Shown here piece after piece: positions 1-9,097 of a stretch of 64,000 bases of DNA. Below the pieces are notes generated by a model. That model was given only the letters and a program-made list of their open reading frames with translations, made no database searches and was not told where the DNA came from. The DNA is from an uncultured Isosphaeraceae bacterium (lineage in GTDB: Bacteria > Planctomycetota > Planctomycetia > Isosphaerales > Isosphaeraceae): contig CAMFLR010000002.1 in NCBI GenBank assembly GCA_945957605.1, positions 358,197 to 422,196 on the forward strand, read 5' to 3'. Each line of letters opens with the position of its first letter. Position 1 is the stretch's first letter. A program made the translations under genes and the position numbers.

Positions 1-801
1 TGTTTCGGCGATGTCCATGTCGAGTTTGAGCGTTGATGGGTCGAAATCTTTCGCCGAAGCCAGGCTCACCTGATGACGGCCTGGCACTTCGAGCCCGAGT
101 TCGTTCGAGCATGCCGCTAGCACGAAATCTCGGAGGCTAGCGGTCTGTCCTTTCCAACCGAACTTCCCAAGCTGACCATTCTTCAAGCGGCTGACTCGCC
201 CTTTGATTTCAGGAAAGTCGGTGTGCGGGCGTGCTGCGACGTCGCGTAGGGCCTTGTCTGAAATGTGATCGATCTGCCCCGCTCCGAAAAGCGCAGGAGT
301 ATTGCGCGACGAGTGTTTGATCTCGAACAGCTCATCACGCGTTTGTGCGGCTCTGTACGACCTCATACTGTTGAGACGAGACTGATCCTTTTCCGCGTTC
401 GCATTTTGGTGGACGACAACGCTTCCGCCGTTGCGTAAACCGGGATGAAGTGTTTCGAGCTCGCCGCGAAAGAGTGTTTCATTGGTAGGACACTGCGAAG
501 GGGACGCGCCTGGAACAGCGGTGAGAATCTGAACGTCGTGGCTGCTGTCACCCGCACCGCCGACGCCGCCCTGGTTATGACAGCCGACACAGGAACGGTC
601 GTTGAAGAGTGGACCCAGGCCGTCGCCCGTTGCGCCACGCGACTCTTGCGGCGTCCAGATTTTCTCGAAGAATGCTCGTGCTTCGACGTATTCTCGCGAC
701 AGTGTTCCCGACGAGCGCGATCGTGGGCCGCCTGCGAATGCACTCGTGGCTGCAACACCGAAAACCAGAGCCCACATCATCGATCGAACTGTGCGACGCA
801 T
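1..801 (-). CDS. Di-heme cytochrome-type (DUF1111-like) oxidoreductase, partial
   Basis: The frame is open from an ATG at 801 to the window edge, so the 3' part is missing; 267 codons are visible. The N-terminus (about 25 residues) is a signal peptide with a basic start and a hydrophobic stretch ending in AFA. A c-type heme site, NDRSCVGCHNQGG, lies at about residues 68-79 with Cys71, Cys74 and His75. The phrase matches the DUF1111 family, periplasmic proteins related to di-heme cytochrome c peroxidases and common in planctomycetes. A later segment with RNTPALFGAGQID also fits that family. It should be exported and act in electron transfer or peroxide chemistry; the substrate cannot be told. 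The next gene is divergent. The family call is fairly secure, the activity is inferred. Confidence 0.8.
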   Translation of the reverse strand, partial: MRRTVRSMMWALVFGVAATSAFAGGPRSRSSGTLSREYVEARAFFEKIWTPQESRGATGDGLGPLFNDRSCVGCHNQGGVGGAGDSSHDVQILTAVPGASPSQCPTNETLFRGELETLHPGLRNGGSVVVHQNANAEKDQSRLNSMRSYRAAQTRDELFEIKHSSRNTPALFGAGQIDHISDKALRDVAARPHTDFPEIKGRVSRLKNGQLGKFGWKGQTASLRDFVLAACSNELGLEVPGRHQVSLASAKDFDPSTLKLDMDIAET

Positions 802-1087
802 GAGTTTTCCCCTGGTTTCTGAATTGATAGGCGCGTGGAGACCCGGCGTCTCGGGATGAGACGATTGCTGCACCGAACTCGCGGCGTCGCATCCTGCGCC
901 GCTCTGCTGTTCATGAGCAATCAGACGTGCGACACAGCCGTTTATTCAGCGAATTCGAAATTCGTGCGATTGGGTTTCGGCGAAAGACCCGATTTTCGCT
1001 CGCATTTTGCTCGCGGTCGAATTACGATCCAGCCTGACATCCCGCCGCACTTTTCCAGCCTCGCGACACTCCGAGGATCGATCCATC
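802..1087. other. Divergent intergenic region
   Basis: About 290 bases separate the cytochrome gene (minus strand) from the secreted hydrolase (plus strand). Both promoters must lie here. I see no convincing gene, strong hairpin or clear -35/-10 pair. Confidence 0.4.
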
Positions 1088-3577
1088 ATGCCTTGCCATC
1101 CCACGCGCCGCGCATCGGCGGCTTGTTTTGCATTTCTCGCAATCATCAGCTTGCATTCAATTGCGGCTGGCGCTGATAGCCCGCCCAGCACGCTCGTTTT
1201 CACTGCGAGCGAAGTTCCTGGCCTCGCCTCGGGCGTACCACTGCCAAGCGATGGCAAATACACGATTTTCGCCTGGACGCCGTCGGCGCAGGCCTGGTCG
1301 GTGAAGCTCGACGGCTCGCAGATCAAGTTGACGCCGAACACGGTGAAGGGCGATCAGATGCCGAGCTGGCAGGCGATTGGCACGGTCGAACGCACCAGCG
1401 GAAAGAAGATCACACTGGCGATTGTTGCACCCGAGAAGCCGAAGCCTACCGAGAAGGAGAAAGAGAAAGACGCGGCCAAGGCGAAAACTCCTGCCAAAGC
1501 AGCCGCCAAAGAAGAAGCTCCCAAGCCGCTGCCGGTCCCTGTGCTGCTCGCATTTAGCACCGACGCGAAAGCAGACTTGAACGGTTTGGTCGACGTGATT
1601 CGTGCACGCGTTGATACGATCGAGCCAATCGCCGACCCACGCCGGTTGACGGTTCGCACACGTAATGAAGGGGCGAACTTTCAGCCGCCATTGACCAAGC
1701 AAGAATGGCTCGATCGCGCTGCTCATGTGCGCGAGCAAATGTGGATCTCGCTCGGCCTCTGGCCGGCGTTCCCCAAGACTGACATGCATCCGCGCGTGTT
1801 CGGCAAGATCGAGCGCGACGGCTACACGATCGAAAAAGTCGTGCTGGAAACCCTGCCAGGATTCACGCTCAGCGGCAATCTCTACCGGCCGACAGGCAAG
1901 TCGGGCAAGCTGCCGCTCGTGCTTTGCCCGCATGGTCACTGGACCGATGGCCGCGTCAATCCTAGCGTACAGGCCCGTTGCGTTTGGTGGGCCAAGCAAC
2001 TCGGCTGTGTCGTGTTTATGTATGACATGGTCGGATATAATGACAGCAAGGAATTTGGGCATGCTTTCCTGAACGATCGCCTCAAGCGGTGGGGACTTAG
2101 CCTCTTCACGTTGCAAACCTGGAACAGCATTCGCGCACTTGACTGGGCCACAACGCTTCCCGATGTCGATCCGGCTCGCGTGGGTTGCACTGGTGAATCA
2201 GGTGGCGGCACGCAAACGTTCGTGCTCACCGCGCTCGATCAGCGGATCAAGGTCTCTGCGCCCGTTGTGATGGTCTCACACAAAATGCAGGGCGGGTGCC
2301 TCTGCGAGAACTGCGCTGGACTGCGTATCGGCACGGATAACGTCGAAATCGCTGCGCTCACGGCTCCTCGGCCGCTCAAGTTGGTCGGAGCCGATGATTG
2401 GACCGATCAGACGATGACGGTCGAATATCCTACGCTCAAGAAAATCTACGGGCTGATGGGAGCGACCGATCGGATCTCGGCCGACAAGTTCAATTTTGAA
2501 CACAATTATAACGAAACGACTCGCAACGCAGTTTATGCGTTCATGGGTCGCTGGCTCGTGGGGATTGAGGACGCGGCGTCAACTCGCGAGGGTAAGCCGA
2601 AGATCGAAGAGCCGGAAACGCTGCAAGTCTATAGTGAAGAAGACCCCGCGCCGGATACAACCAAGAATGCCGCACAGCTCGAAACCGACCTGGTTGCGAC
2701 GATGACCCACTCACTCGAAGCACTGGCGCCCGGCACAAACGCGATCACATGGGAAGCGTCTCGCAATCTCCTGTTCAAGTCGCTCAAGACGCGAGTGGGG
2801 CTTGTCGAGCCGGCGGCGTTCGACCTCCGTGCGACGGAAACTCGCCACACGTCGCACAAGGGTGTGTCGGTGGTTCATTCGACCGTGAGCCGCGTTGGCG
2901 CTGGGGAAAATGTTGCGGTCGTTCGGCTGGTGCCATCGAAGCCAACGGGTCGCGCGACGCTGGTTTTCAACACGCGTGGCAAGGCGGGTCTCGTGAATGC
3001 CGATGGATCGTTCAATCCGGTGGCGAAGGCGTTGCTCGATCGCGGACAGACGGTTGTCGGCTTCGACCCACTGTTTGCGGGTGAGTCTTTTGACTCGCGT
3101 GCGCCGATGTCGAAGCGTCCGGTCGTGCAGCATACCGAGTGCTATAACAAAACCGTCGCGGCCGATCAGGCGCAGGATCTCGCCACCGTGCTGAGCTGGA
3201 TGCGTACGCGTCATGAGCTGCGGGAGCTCCATCTCGTCGCACTCGGCGAAGGTGCGCCGCTTGCTCTCCTGGCGCGGCCGGCTCTGAGCGGTCTTGGCCG
3301 CACGCTGATCGACCTGAACGGGTTCGATTATGGCGATGGTTCGGCAACGGTGCCGACGTCGCTCGACCTTCCCGGCGTGCTTCAGTTCGGCGGCCTCAAG
3401 GCGGCAGCGGCGCTCACCAGCCCTGCCCCGCTCTGGGTCGTGCACGCGCCTCGCGGGTTCGATCAGAGCTGGCCCTTGCGGAGCTATGGCCTGGGCGACG
3501 CCGGCACGATGTTCAAGCTGAGCGAGAATGGTCCTGATGCCGATTCCATTGCACGATGGATCGACGCCGGCGAATAA
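1088..3577 (+). CDS. Secreted alpha/beta hydrolase, acetyl xylan esterase/dienelactone hydrolase type
   Basis: This 829-residue protein starts at the ATG at 1088, which begins a clear signal peptide (MPCHPTRRASAACFAF, then a hydrophobic core ending in AAGA). The frame stays open upstream to 1007, but that part does not look coding. Residues about 117-150 form a Lys/Glu/Ala/Pro-rich linker. The first hydrolase domain holds the nucleophile elbow GESGGG, with Ser371 as likely nucleophile, in a DPARVGCTGESGGGTQT context typical of planctomycete acetyl xylan esterase-like proteins. A second hydrolase-like half (about 620-829) has GEGAP at the elbow position, with no serine, so it is probably not catalytic. 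It is likely exported and may deacylate polysaccharides; the substrate is unknown. Confidence 0.8.
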   Translation: MPCHPTRRASAACFAFLAIISLHSIAAGADSPPSTLVFTASEVPGLASGVPLPSDGKYTIFAWTPSAQAWSVKLDGSQIKLTPNTVKGDQMPSWQAIGTVERTSGKKITLAIVAPEKPKPTEKEKEKDAAKAKTPAKAAAKEEAPKPLPVPVLLAFSTDAKADLNGLVDVIRARVDTIEPIADPRRLTVRTRNEGANFQPPLTKQEWLDRAAHVREQMWISLGLWPAFPKTDMHPRVFGKIERDGYTIEKVVLETLPGFTLSGNLYRPTGKSGKLPLVLCPHGHWTDGRVNPSVQARCVWWAKQLGCVVFMYDMVGYNDSKEFGHAFLNDRLKRWGLSLFTLQTWNSIRALDWATTLPDVDPARVGCTGESGGGTQTFVLTALDQRIKVSAPVVMVSHKMQGGCLCENCAGLRIGTDNVEIAALTAPRPLKLVGADDWTDQTMTVEYPTLKKIYGLMGATDRISADKFNFEHNYNETTRNAVYAFMGRWLVGIEDAASTREGKPKIEEPETLQVYSEEDPAPDTTKNAAQLETDLVATMTHSLEALAPGTNAITWEASRNLLFKSLKTRVGLVEPAAFDLRATETRHTSHKGVSVVHSTVSRVGAGENVAVVRLVPSKPTGRATLVFNTRGKAGLVNADGSFNPVAKALLDRGQTVVGFDPLFAGESFDSRAPMSKRPVVQHTECYNKTVAADQAQDLATVLSWMRTRHELRELHLVALGEGAPLALLARPALSGLGRTLIDLNGFDYGDGSATVPTSLDLPGVLQFGGLKAAAALTSPAPLWVVHAPRGFDQSWPLRSYGLGDAGTMFKLSENGPDADSIARWIDAGE

Positions 3578-3693
3578 CCTGAGACAGCCGGGCGGTTGCG
3601 CGATACCATGACGTAATCGCCCGGTTTCATGAACATCCGCAGTTCGACGCGTTTCTTTTCAACCGATCACACGATATTCCTGGACGAATCCCC

Positions 3694-4944
3694 ATGTTGA
3701 ATCGTCGTACTTTTCTCATGAACTCGGCCGCGCTGGGCGCGGGGCTGGCGTTGGGCGCCCAGACATCTCGCGCAGTTCCGCCGAGCGGGCGGATTCGACT
3801 GGGAATGATTGGCACGGGCAACCAGGGATTAAACAACCTACGGATCTTCCTGAAAAAAGCGGATATCGTCGCGCTGGCCGATGTTGATTCAACGCGCGTC
3901 AGTGGTGCTCAGAAAATTGTCTCGCTCACGGGGGCAAAGTCGCCCGAAGGCTACAGCGACTTCCGCAAGCTGCTCGATCGGAAGGATATCGACGGCGTTG
4001 TTGTGACCACGCCAGACCACTGGCATGCGATGATGACCACGCTCGCTTGCCAGGCCGGCAAGGATGTTTATTGCGAGAAGCCGCTCACGCTCACTGTCGC
4101 CGAAGGGCACACGATGGTCGCCGCCGCGCGACACAACAAGCGCGTGGTGCAAACCGGCAGCCAGCAGCGTTCGGCGAAGGAATTCCGCCAGGCGTGCGAG
4201 TTGATTCGCTCGGGTGCGCTGGGCAAATTGACCGGTATCAAAGTGGGAATTCCCGACGTCAATTTCAAAGGCCCGGCCGTTGCCGACAGCACGCCGCCGC
4301 CCGAACTCGACTACGAATTCTGGCTCGGCCCAGCGCCCAAGAAGCCGTACAACGAGAAGCACGTCCACTATCTTTTCCGCTTCTTCTGGGACTACTCGGG
4401 CGGCCAGCTCACGAACTTCGGTGCACACCATCTCGACATCGTTCAGTGGGCGCTTGGCAAGGATGAATCCGGCCCGGTCGCGATCGAAGGGACAGCTCAG
4501 TACCACAAACAGCACTGGTACGAAGTGCCCGAGAAGTTCGATATCACCTACACCTACGATGACGGCCTCAAGGTGGTTTGCGGCCAGAAATACAAGGGTG
4601 GCGTGACGTTCGAGGGGACGAAGGGCACGCTGTTCGTCAACCGTGGTAAGCTCGAGTCGAAGCCGGTCGAGATTCTCAAGACCGAACCCACCGAGCATCT
4701 TTACGACAGCAAGGATCACGCCGGCAACTGGCTCGATTGCATCAAATCGCGCAAGGCGCCGATTTGCGACGTTGCGATCGGTCATCGCTCAGCGACGGTT
4801 TGCCACCTCGGCAATATCGCCGTCCGCACCGGCCGGAAGCTCACGTGGGATCCGGTGAAGCAGACGATCGTTGGCGATTCGGAAGCGGCGAGTATGCTTG
4901 CGCGACCGTATCGTGCACCCTGGTCGCTGCCCGAAATCGCCTGA
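3694..4944 (+). CDS. Gfo/Idh/MocA family NAD(P)-dependent oxidoreductase with Tat leader
   Basis: This is a 416-residue protein. The start has a twin-arginine type leader (NRRTFLMNSAALGAG) ending near residue 28. The Rossmann nucleotide-binding motif GMIGTGNQG follows at about residues 35-43, and the family's EKP motif (CEKPLT) is near residue 128. The C-terminal part carries the typical motifs HHLDIVQWALG and DHAGNWLDCIKS. Planctomycetes encode many such exported dehydrogenases, thought to act on sugars or sugar derivatives in the periplasm. It lies 116 bases after the hydrolase gene on the same strand, so a joint role in sugar breakdown is possible but unproven. The substrate cannot be read from the sequence. 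Confidence 0.9.
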   Translation: MLNRRTFLMNSAALGAGLALGAQTSRAVPPSGRIRLGMIGTGNQGLNNLRIFLKKADIVALADVDSTRVSGAQKIVSLTGAKSPEGYSDFRKLLDRKDIDGVVVTTPDHWHAMMTTLACQAGKDVYCEKPLTLTVAEGHTMVAAARHNKRVVQTGSQQRSAKEFRQACELIRSGALGKLTGIKVGIPDVNFKGPAVADSTPPPELDYEFWLGPAPKKPYNEKHVHYLFRFFWDYSGGQLTNFGAHHLDIVQWALGKDESGPVAIEGTAQYHKQHWYEVPEKFDITYTYDDGLKVVCGQKYKGGVTFEGTKGTLFVNRGKLESKPVEILKTEPTEHLYDSKDHAGNWLDCIKSRKAPICDVAIGHRSATVCHLGNIAVRTGRKLTWDPVKQTIVGDSEAASMLARPYRAPWSLPEIA

Positions 4945-4948
4945 TCAT

Positions 4949-5617
4949 TTAAAGCGCTGTCGACATATCATTCGATAACTGGCCGGTCCGTTCCAACCGC
5001 TTGTAGTGCAAGTAGGAGAACAGGATCGGCCAGATAATTGCCGGCGCAAGCGGAATGAGTGCCGCCCAGATTGGCAGGCCGACGAGGCAGACGACAAATC
5101 CCGCCAGGCCTGCCCCCACAAACCACCACGCGGCGACGCGGTGCGTATCGGCCCAAACACGATCGTTCGCCAGGGTCCAAGGTGTGCGGACGCCGACGTA
5201 AAGGTTACGTTTGATTTTTCCCATCACGTTGCCCATGACGGCAAGCATGAGCATCACGCCGCCGACAATCGCACGCCCGACATCAACCCTGGGTTGAACC
5301 GCGGCCCAGAGCGAAAGCGCGTGTATGTAGCCCATGAGGGCGACCGTTGCGAGCGTGATGATTCGGTAGGCCGTGTTATTGGGTTCGAGTTCGAACGGTT
5401 TGGGCGATATCGCTGGCAGCAACGCGAAAAGTCCGATCAAACCGACCATCACCCCCGGCATGAGCCAGACGGTCGATTTCGGCCCCCAACCATCGACTTT
5501 CCCCTGGATATTCCAGTGAATTGGAATCCGGTCGGGAAGCTGAGCATAGAACACGAGCGAGGCGATAAACGCCACCGCCACGAGAACCCATGTGCAGACC
5601 CAGTACGTGCGGTTCAT
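4949..5617 (-). CDS. SdpI-like membrane protein (DUF1648 + SdpI domains)
   Basis: This 222-residue protein has about six membrane segments. The N-terminal part contains the DUF1648 signature LPDRIPIHWNIQGKVDGW, and the C-terminal part the SdpI signature VGVRTPWTLANDRVWADTH. In Bacillus subtilis, SdpI gives immunity to the killing factor SdpC and works with the repressor SdpR. Here the gene starts inside the stop codon of an ArsR/SdpR-like repressor (ATGA, 4-base overlap), the same regulator-plus-SdpI arrangement. No SdpC-like toxin is visible nearby, so immunity or membrane-stress sensing is inferred only. Confidence 0.88.
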   Translation of the reverse strand: MNRTYWVCTWVLVAVAFIASLVFYAQLPDRIPIHWNIQGKVDGWGPKSTVWLMPGVMVGLIGLFALLPAISPKPFELEPNNTAYRIITLATVALMGYIHALSLWAAVQPRVDVGRAIVGGVMLMLAVMGNVMGKIKRNLYVGVRTPWTLANDRVWADTHRVAAWWFVGAGLAGFVVCLVGLPIWAALIPLAPAIIWPILFSYLHYKRLERTGQLSNDMSTAL

Positions 5618-5895
5618 CCCTCTTTTTCCGGCTTGCTCCGGCCTCCGAAAATGTCGAGCACGAGCGCCGCAATGTCTTGCGCCACAGTCGTGTTGAGGGC
5701 GTAATAAATCTGCTGCCCCTCGCGACGGCTGCGAATCAAATCCGCCTTCTTGAGCACGGCAAAATGGTGAGAGACCGAGGGCTTGGTGATATCAAAATGA
5801 TCCGCCAACTCACCCGCAGTTTTCTCGCCCTTCGCCAGCAATCGCAAAACCTCGCGCCTCGTGGGATCTGAGAGCGCCTTGAACACCTCGTTCAC
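5614..5895 (-). CDS. ArsR/SmtB-family repressor, SdpR-like
   Basis: This is a 93-residue winged-helix protein. The N-terminus VFKALSDPTRREVLRLLAKG is typical of the ArsR/SdpR family, followed by the recognition helix region ITKPSVSHHFAVLKKADLI. There are no cysteine pairs for metal sensing, which fits the SdpR/auto-repressor branch rather than a metal sensor. The likely start is GTG at 5895, matching the normal N-terminus of these proteins. The coding region overlaps the SdpI-like gene by four bases, indicating translational coupling. It probably represses its own operon; the inducing signal is unknown. Confidence 0.88.
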   Translation of the reverse strand: MNEVFKALSDPTRREVLRLLAKGEKTAGELADHFDITKPSVSHHFAVLKKADLIRSRREGQQIYYALNTTVAQDIAALVLDIFGGRSKPEKEG

Positions 5896-6212
5896 CGCCG
5901 CACCTCGATCCTCCAGCCGTATCTTCGCCCGGCTCGGGCGGTTATTTAGAAATCTATCGAAATATTATGCCGGCGGCGGCGGCCAGTCAATCGATCTTCC
6001 CGATCGGGTGCAAGGCCGATGAGGCTGCGCCGGCTCTTTGTATTCACGGTTCGGTTCCAACCTGAGCCTGAAGCGTTCTCGAATGCTGATTCATGTACGT
6101 TGCTCATGCCAAGCGAAGAATTATCTACATTCAAGCGCTTCACTCCGTGTTTTCTGTTAGAATCCGGAAACTCTTTGCATAAGCCATTTCCACTTAACCG
6201 ACGGACAATCAC
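5896..6212. other. Intergenic region with divergent promoters
   Basis: About 315 bases lie between the ArsR-like repressor (minus) and an unknown gene (plus). No gene or strong hairpin is evident. The repressor's own operator probably lies close to 5900-5960, but I could not pick out a convincing inverted repeat. Confidence 0.35.
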
Positions 6213-6992
6213 ATGCGCCAAGATCGTTATGTCGACAATGATTCGGGTGCTTACAGCATTCTTCCCTCATACGTGATCGATCGAGTCATTGAAGATGACC
6301 GCGAGAACGATGCTGGATTCGTCGCGTCACATGAAGCGATCTTGCAAATGCTCGTTGGCGATTCTTCGTTTGTCGCTCGCATCGTTGTGGACGAACCGCT
6401 GACCGAGGCCGAGGAAACTGAGTGGATTGCCAGGGTTCGCTGGCCGCTCCATGTGCCGTGCGGCAAGTTGTTGATTAGCGGTGGCTTCGATCCTGATACG
6501 ATCTCATACCTGGTCGAAGATGAGTCATCATTTGTCGAAGTACCGCCGGGCGATTATGTGGTTGAGGTTTTCACTTATCTCAATACGATGAACGGTCGCG
6601 TTTTTCGCAAGCGTTGGGGAGATGACGGCCGGCTCGGCGCGTGGTTTCGCCGCGATTTTCCTGATCGGGCGTTTCCCACCTGGGTTGCCTCGGAGTTGTA
6701 CTGGGCACCCAAGGAAGACCCAGGACACGAGGCAGTATGGAAGGATATTGCGGCCTCGTTGCGAGCCGGAATGCTTCAAATCGAGTCGAAGCCGATGGCG
6801 TGGGTTGGAGTGGTCGTTCACTTGATCCGTGACGAAAGCCCCGAGGATCTCTCGACGCCTCAAGATGATGGATTCTTCGCCGAAGATGCGGGCCTTCGTC
6901 GACTCGAACGATTTCCGCTGGGAATTCCGTCCACATTCGACGGTTCCACGGTTTCGAGCGAGGTCAGAGCGGCGCTGGCTCAAGGCACTTGA
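6213..6992 (+). CDS. Conserved-looking protein of unknown function
   Basis: This 259-residue soluble protein has no signal peptide and no membrane segment. It is acidic, with Asp/Glu-rich stretches (for example around residues 27-36) and a regular alternation of hydrophobic and charged residues that argues for a real gene. A segment near residues 108-125 reads VEVPPGDYVVEVFTYL, a beta-rich phrase seen in small stand-alone proteins, and several Trp residues are scattered through the middle. I do not recognise the family. Neighbours give no functional hint. Confidence 0.65.
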   Translation: MRQDRYVDNDSGAYSILPSYVIDRVIEDDRENDAGFVASHEAILQMLVGDSSFVARIVVDEPLTEAEETEWIARVRWPLHVPCGKLLISGGFDPDTISYLVEDESSFVEVPPGDYVVEVFTYLNTMNGRVFRKRWGDDGRLGAWFRRDFPDRAFPTWVASELYWAPKEDPGHEAVWKDIAASLRAGMLQIESKPMAWVGVVVHLIRDESPEDLSTPQDDGFFAEDAGLRRLERFPLGIPSTFDGSTVSSEVRAALAQGT

Positions 6993-7153
6993 GCGCCGGA
7001 ATGCTGCACATTCGCATTGATGCCGTGTGTTGTCGCGAGATGGTCGATTTTCGAATTCTGCTGCAAACGGGCGAATAATTGGCGTCCTGGTGCGTCTTCT
7101 CGTAGTGAGGAGTTTGAGCGAAGTACACGAAGCCTGTTGAGCGTGGCATTCCC

Positions 7154-8188
7154 ATGCAGTCTCCGACTTCCCGAAATCGTTTGACGAACTGGTTGAGATT
7201 CTCAGTTCGTCAAATGATTGGCGGCGTCTTTCTTTTCGGCAGTATTGGAGGTTGGCTGATCGCGCAGGAACGAACTCAACGGTTGGCTGTCGCCGCGATT
7301 GAAAGCTACGAGGGACGGGCCGTTTATGAGTTCGAGACGGATAGCGACGCGAAGTTCGATATGCACGAGCTTCCCGAGTGGTTCGAACATACGGTCGAAT
7401 TGGTGGGACGAGACCATGTGGCGAATGTTGTCGCAGTCGAGTTGTACGGTATCGAAAACTCGCGTACCGATCAGGCAGACGATTCGCTCATGGAGCCAGT
7501 CGCGAAGCTGTTTCGCCTGAAACGTCTCACCATTCGAGGAACGCAAATCTCGGACGAAGGGCTGCGAAATCTCGCCTATTTGAAAGATTTGCGGTTCCTG
7601 GAAGTCTCATGCCATTGGCAGCGTCACAAGGGGCTTGTGTATCTCAAGAATCTCTCCAATCTTCAAAAGTTGTATCTGGAGACATCGCCGGTCGATGATG
7701 CAGATCTTCATTGTGCAGCAAACAATCGCAGTCTTGAGGTGCTCGACCTTTCTCATACCAACATCACATCGGCGGCGGGCCCGGTGCTCGCAGGCTTCCG
7801 GAAACTGAGAGACTTGAATCTTGGGTCGACCAAGATTGATGACAGCATCCTGAAAGACATTGGCTCGCTGGAATCGCTCGAGATACTTTCCCTGGCAGAC
7901 AATCGAATTACCGGCACTCGACTTCAAGGCATATTGAATCTCAAGAGTTTAAAAATACTCTATCTCAACGGGACAGATGTCACGGATAGAGGTGTCAAAA
8001 TTCTTGCCAAGTTACCAGCACTCGAAGAGGTTTTTCTGGACCAAACATCAATCACAGACGCATCGCTCGCATTCCTGGAACAGATGCCCAAATGCAAGCG
8101 ATTCTGGTGCAGACAAACTCGTGTCACCAAGGACGCGGTCAACAAATGGCAGAAGAAACAATCCTCGAAACGAGTGATTGGCCCTTAA
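7154..8188 (+). CDS. Membrane-anchored leucine-rich repeat protein
   Basis: This is a 344-residue protein. Residues 1-40 are basic and hydrophobic (LRFSVRQMIGGVFLFGSIGG), a short membrane anchor of the type seen in many planctomycete proteins. From about residue 120 on there are eight or so leucine-rich repeats of the bacterial GALA/'ISDEGL' type, with phrases such as ISDEGLRNLAYLKDLRFLEV, VTDRGVKILAKLPALEEVFL and ITDASLAFLEQMPKCKRFW. These repeats form a curved solenoid that binds proteins. The partner is unknown. Confidence 0.85.
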   Translation: MQSPTSRNRLTNWLRFSVRQMIGGVFLFGSIGGWLIAQERTQRLAVAAIESYEGRAVYEFETDSDAKFDMHELPEWFEHTVELVGRDHVANVVAVELYGIENSRTDQADDSLMEPVAKLFRLKRLTIRGTQISDEGLRNLAYLKDLRFLEVSCHWQRHKGLVYLKNLSNLQKLYLETSPVDDADLHCAANNRSLEVLDLSHTNITSAAGPVLAGFRKLRDLNLGSTKIDDSILKDIGSLESLEILSLADNRITGTRLQGILNLKSLKILYLNGTDVTDRGVKILAKLPALEEVFLDQTSITDASLAFLEQMPKCKRFWCRQTRVTKDAVNKWQKKQSSKRVIGP

Positions 8189-8217
8189 TGTAAGCGAATT
8201 CTCATTCAGGTTCTGAT

Positions 8218-9081
8218 CTAGCCAGGGCCCTTGAGCGCCACCATGACGAAGGTGTAATCCTGCTCGTTCCAGTGAATTGGCGTTTGAGTGTGCGAGCCGT
8301 CGAGGTGGGTCGGGTTGAGGTAGGTGAATCCACGTGAGAGGAAAAGATCCACGAGTTTGGCCAACGTTTCTGGAGTGAAGATCGTCCAACTTTGGCCGAA
8401 GACGCGGAACTTGGGATCGATTTCGTGCGGCGCGCCGGTAGCGTCGTAGTCGGTCGTGAAGATGAAGAGACCACCGGGTTTGATGAGGCGGGTCACCTCG
8501 TTGGCGAGCGGTTCGAGCGGCACGCCGTGCTCGATTACCGACATGCAGGTGAGTGCTCCAAACGACTTGTCGGCGTAGGGCGTATTTGTGAGATCGGCAA
8601 GGCGGTATTTGATCGAGGTCCAGAACGGCATCCAGCGACAACAGGGATTCAAGTCGCAACCGTGAACTTGTTTGTATCCGAGTTTATGTAAGGCGTAAAC
8701 AATTTCGGAATTGAAACAGCCCATATCGAGTAAGGGCGTGCTATTATCGGAGATGTACTGTTCGATAAGCTCGGTGGCGCGTGCGACGTCCCAACTTTTG
8801 ATCAGGTCGGCATTCGGGAGCGGCATCCGATAGCGAATATGGTACGGCAACGGCCAAAGGCCGAGTTTTTTGCGATCCATGAAGTCGATTGAACGCGCAC
8901 GCAATTGGGCGCGGCTGGCGTGAATTTCGTCCATCGACTTCAGCGTGAGCATCATGGCGGTTGCGTTTGTGTCGAGTGCGAGGGCGGCGGTGTCAACGAG
9001 TTGTCCATTATGCCGAACGACCGCCCTGGCGTCCAAGTGCTGGCGCCAAGGCGGTCGCTTGTGGGAAACGCGATGTTTCAC
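8218..9081 (-). CDS. SAM-dependent class I methyltransferase
   Basis: This is up to 287 residues. The SAM-binding motif I is LLDMGCFNSEIV, at about residues 118-129, followed by VHGCDLNP (acidic residue after strand 2) and LTCMSVIEHG, then RLIKPGGLFIFTTDYD, the usual Methyltransf_11 order. The listed start is GTG at 9081, 16 bases after the lpxI stop codon; ATG codons at residues 42-43 are an alternative. Being directly downstream of lpxI on the same strand, it may be cotranscribed and could modify a lipid or surface sugar, but this is only context. Confidence 0.8.
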   Translation of the reverse strand: MKHRVSHKRPPWRQHLDARAVVRHNGQLVDTAALALDTNATAMMLTLKSMDEIHASRAQLRARSIDFMDRKKLGLWPLPYHIRYRMPLPNADLIKSWDVARATELIEQYISDNSTPLLDMGCFNSEIVYALHKLGYKQVHGCDLNPCCRWMPFWTSIKYRLADLTNTPYADKSFGALTCMSVIEHGVPLEPLANEVTRLIKPGGLFIFTTDYDATGAPHEIDPKFRVFGQSWTIFTPETLAKLVDLFLSRGFTYLNPTHLDGSHTQTPIHWNEQDYTFVMVALKGPG

Positions 9082-9097
9082 GCGATCGACGAGACGA

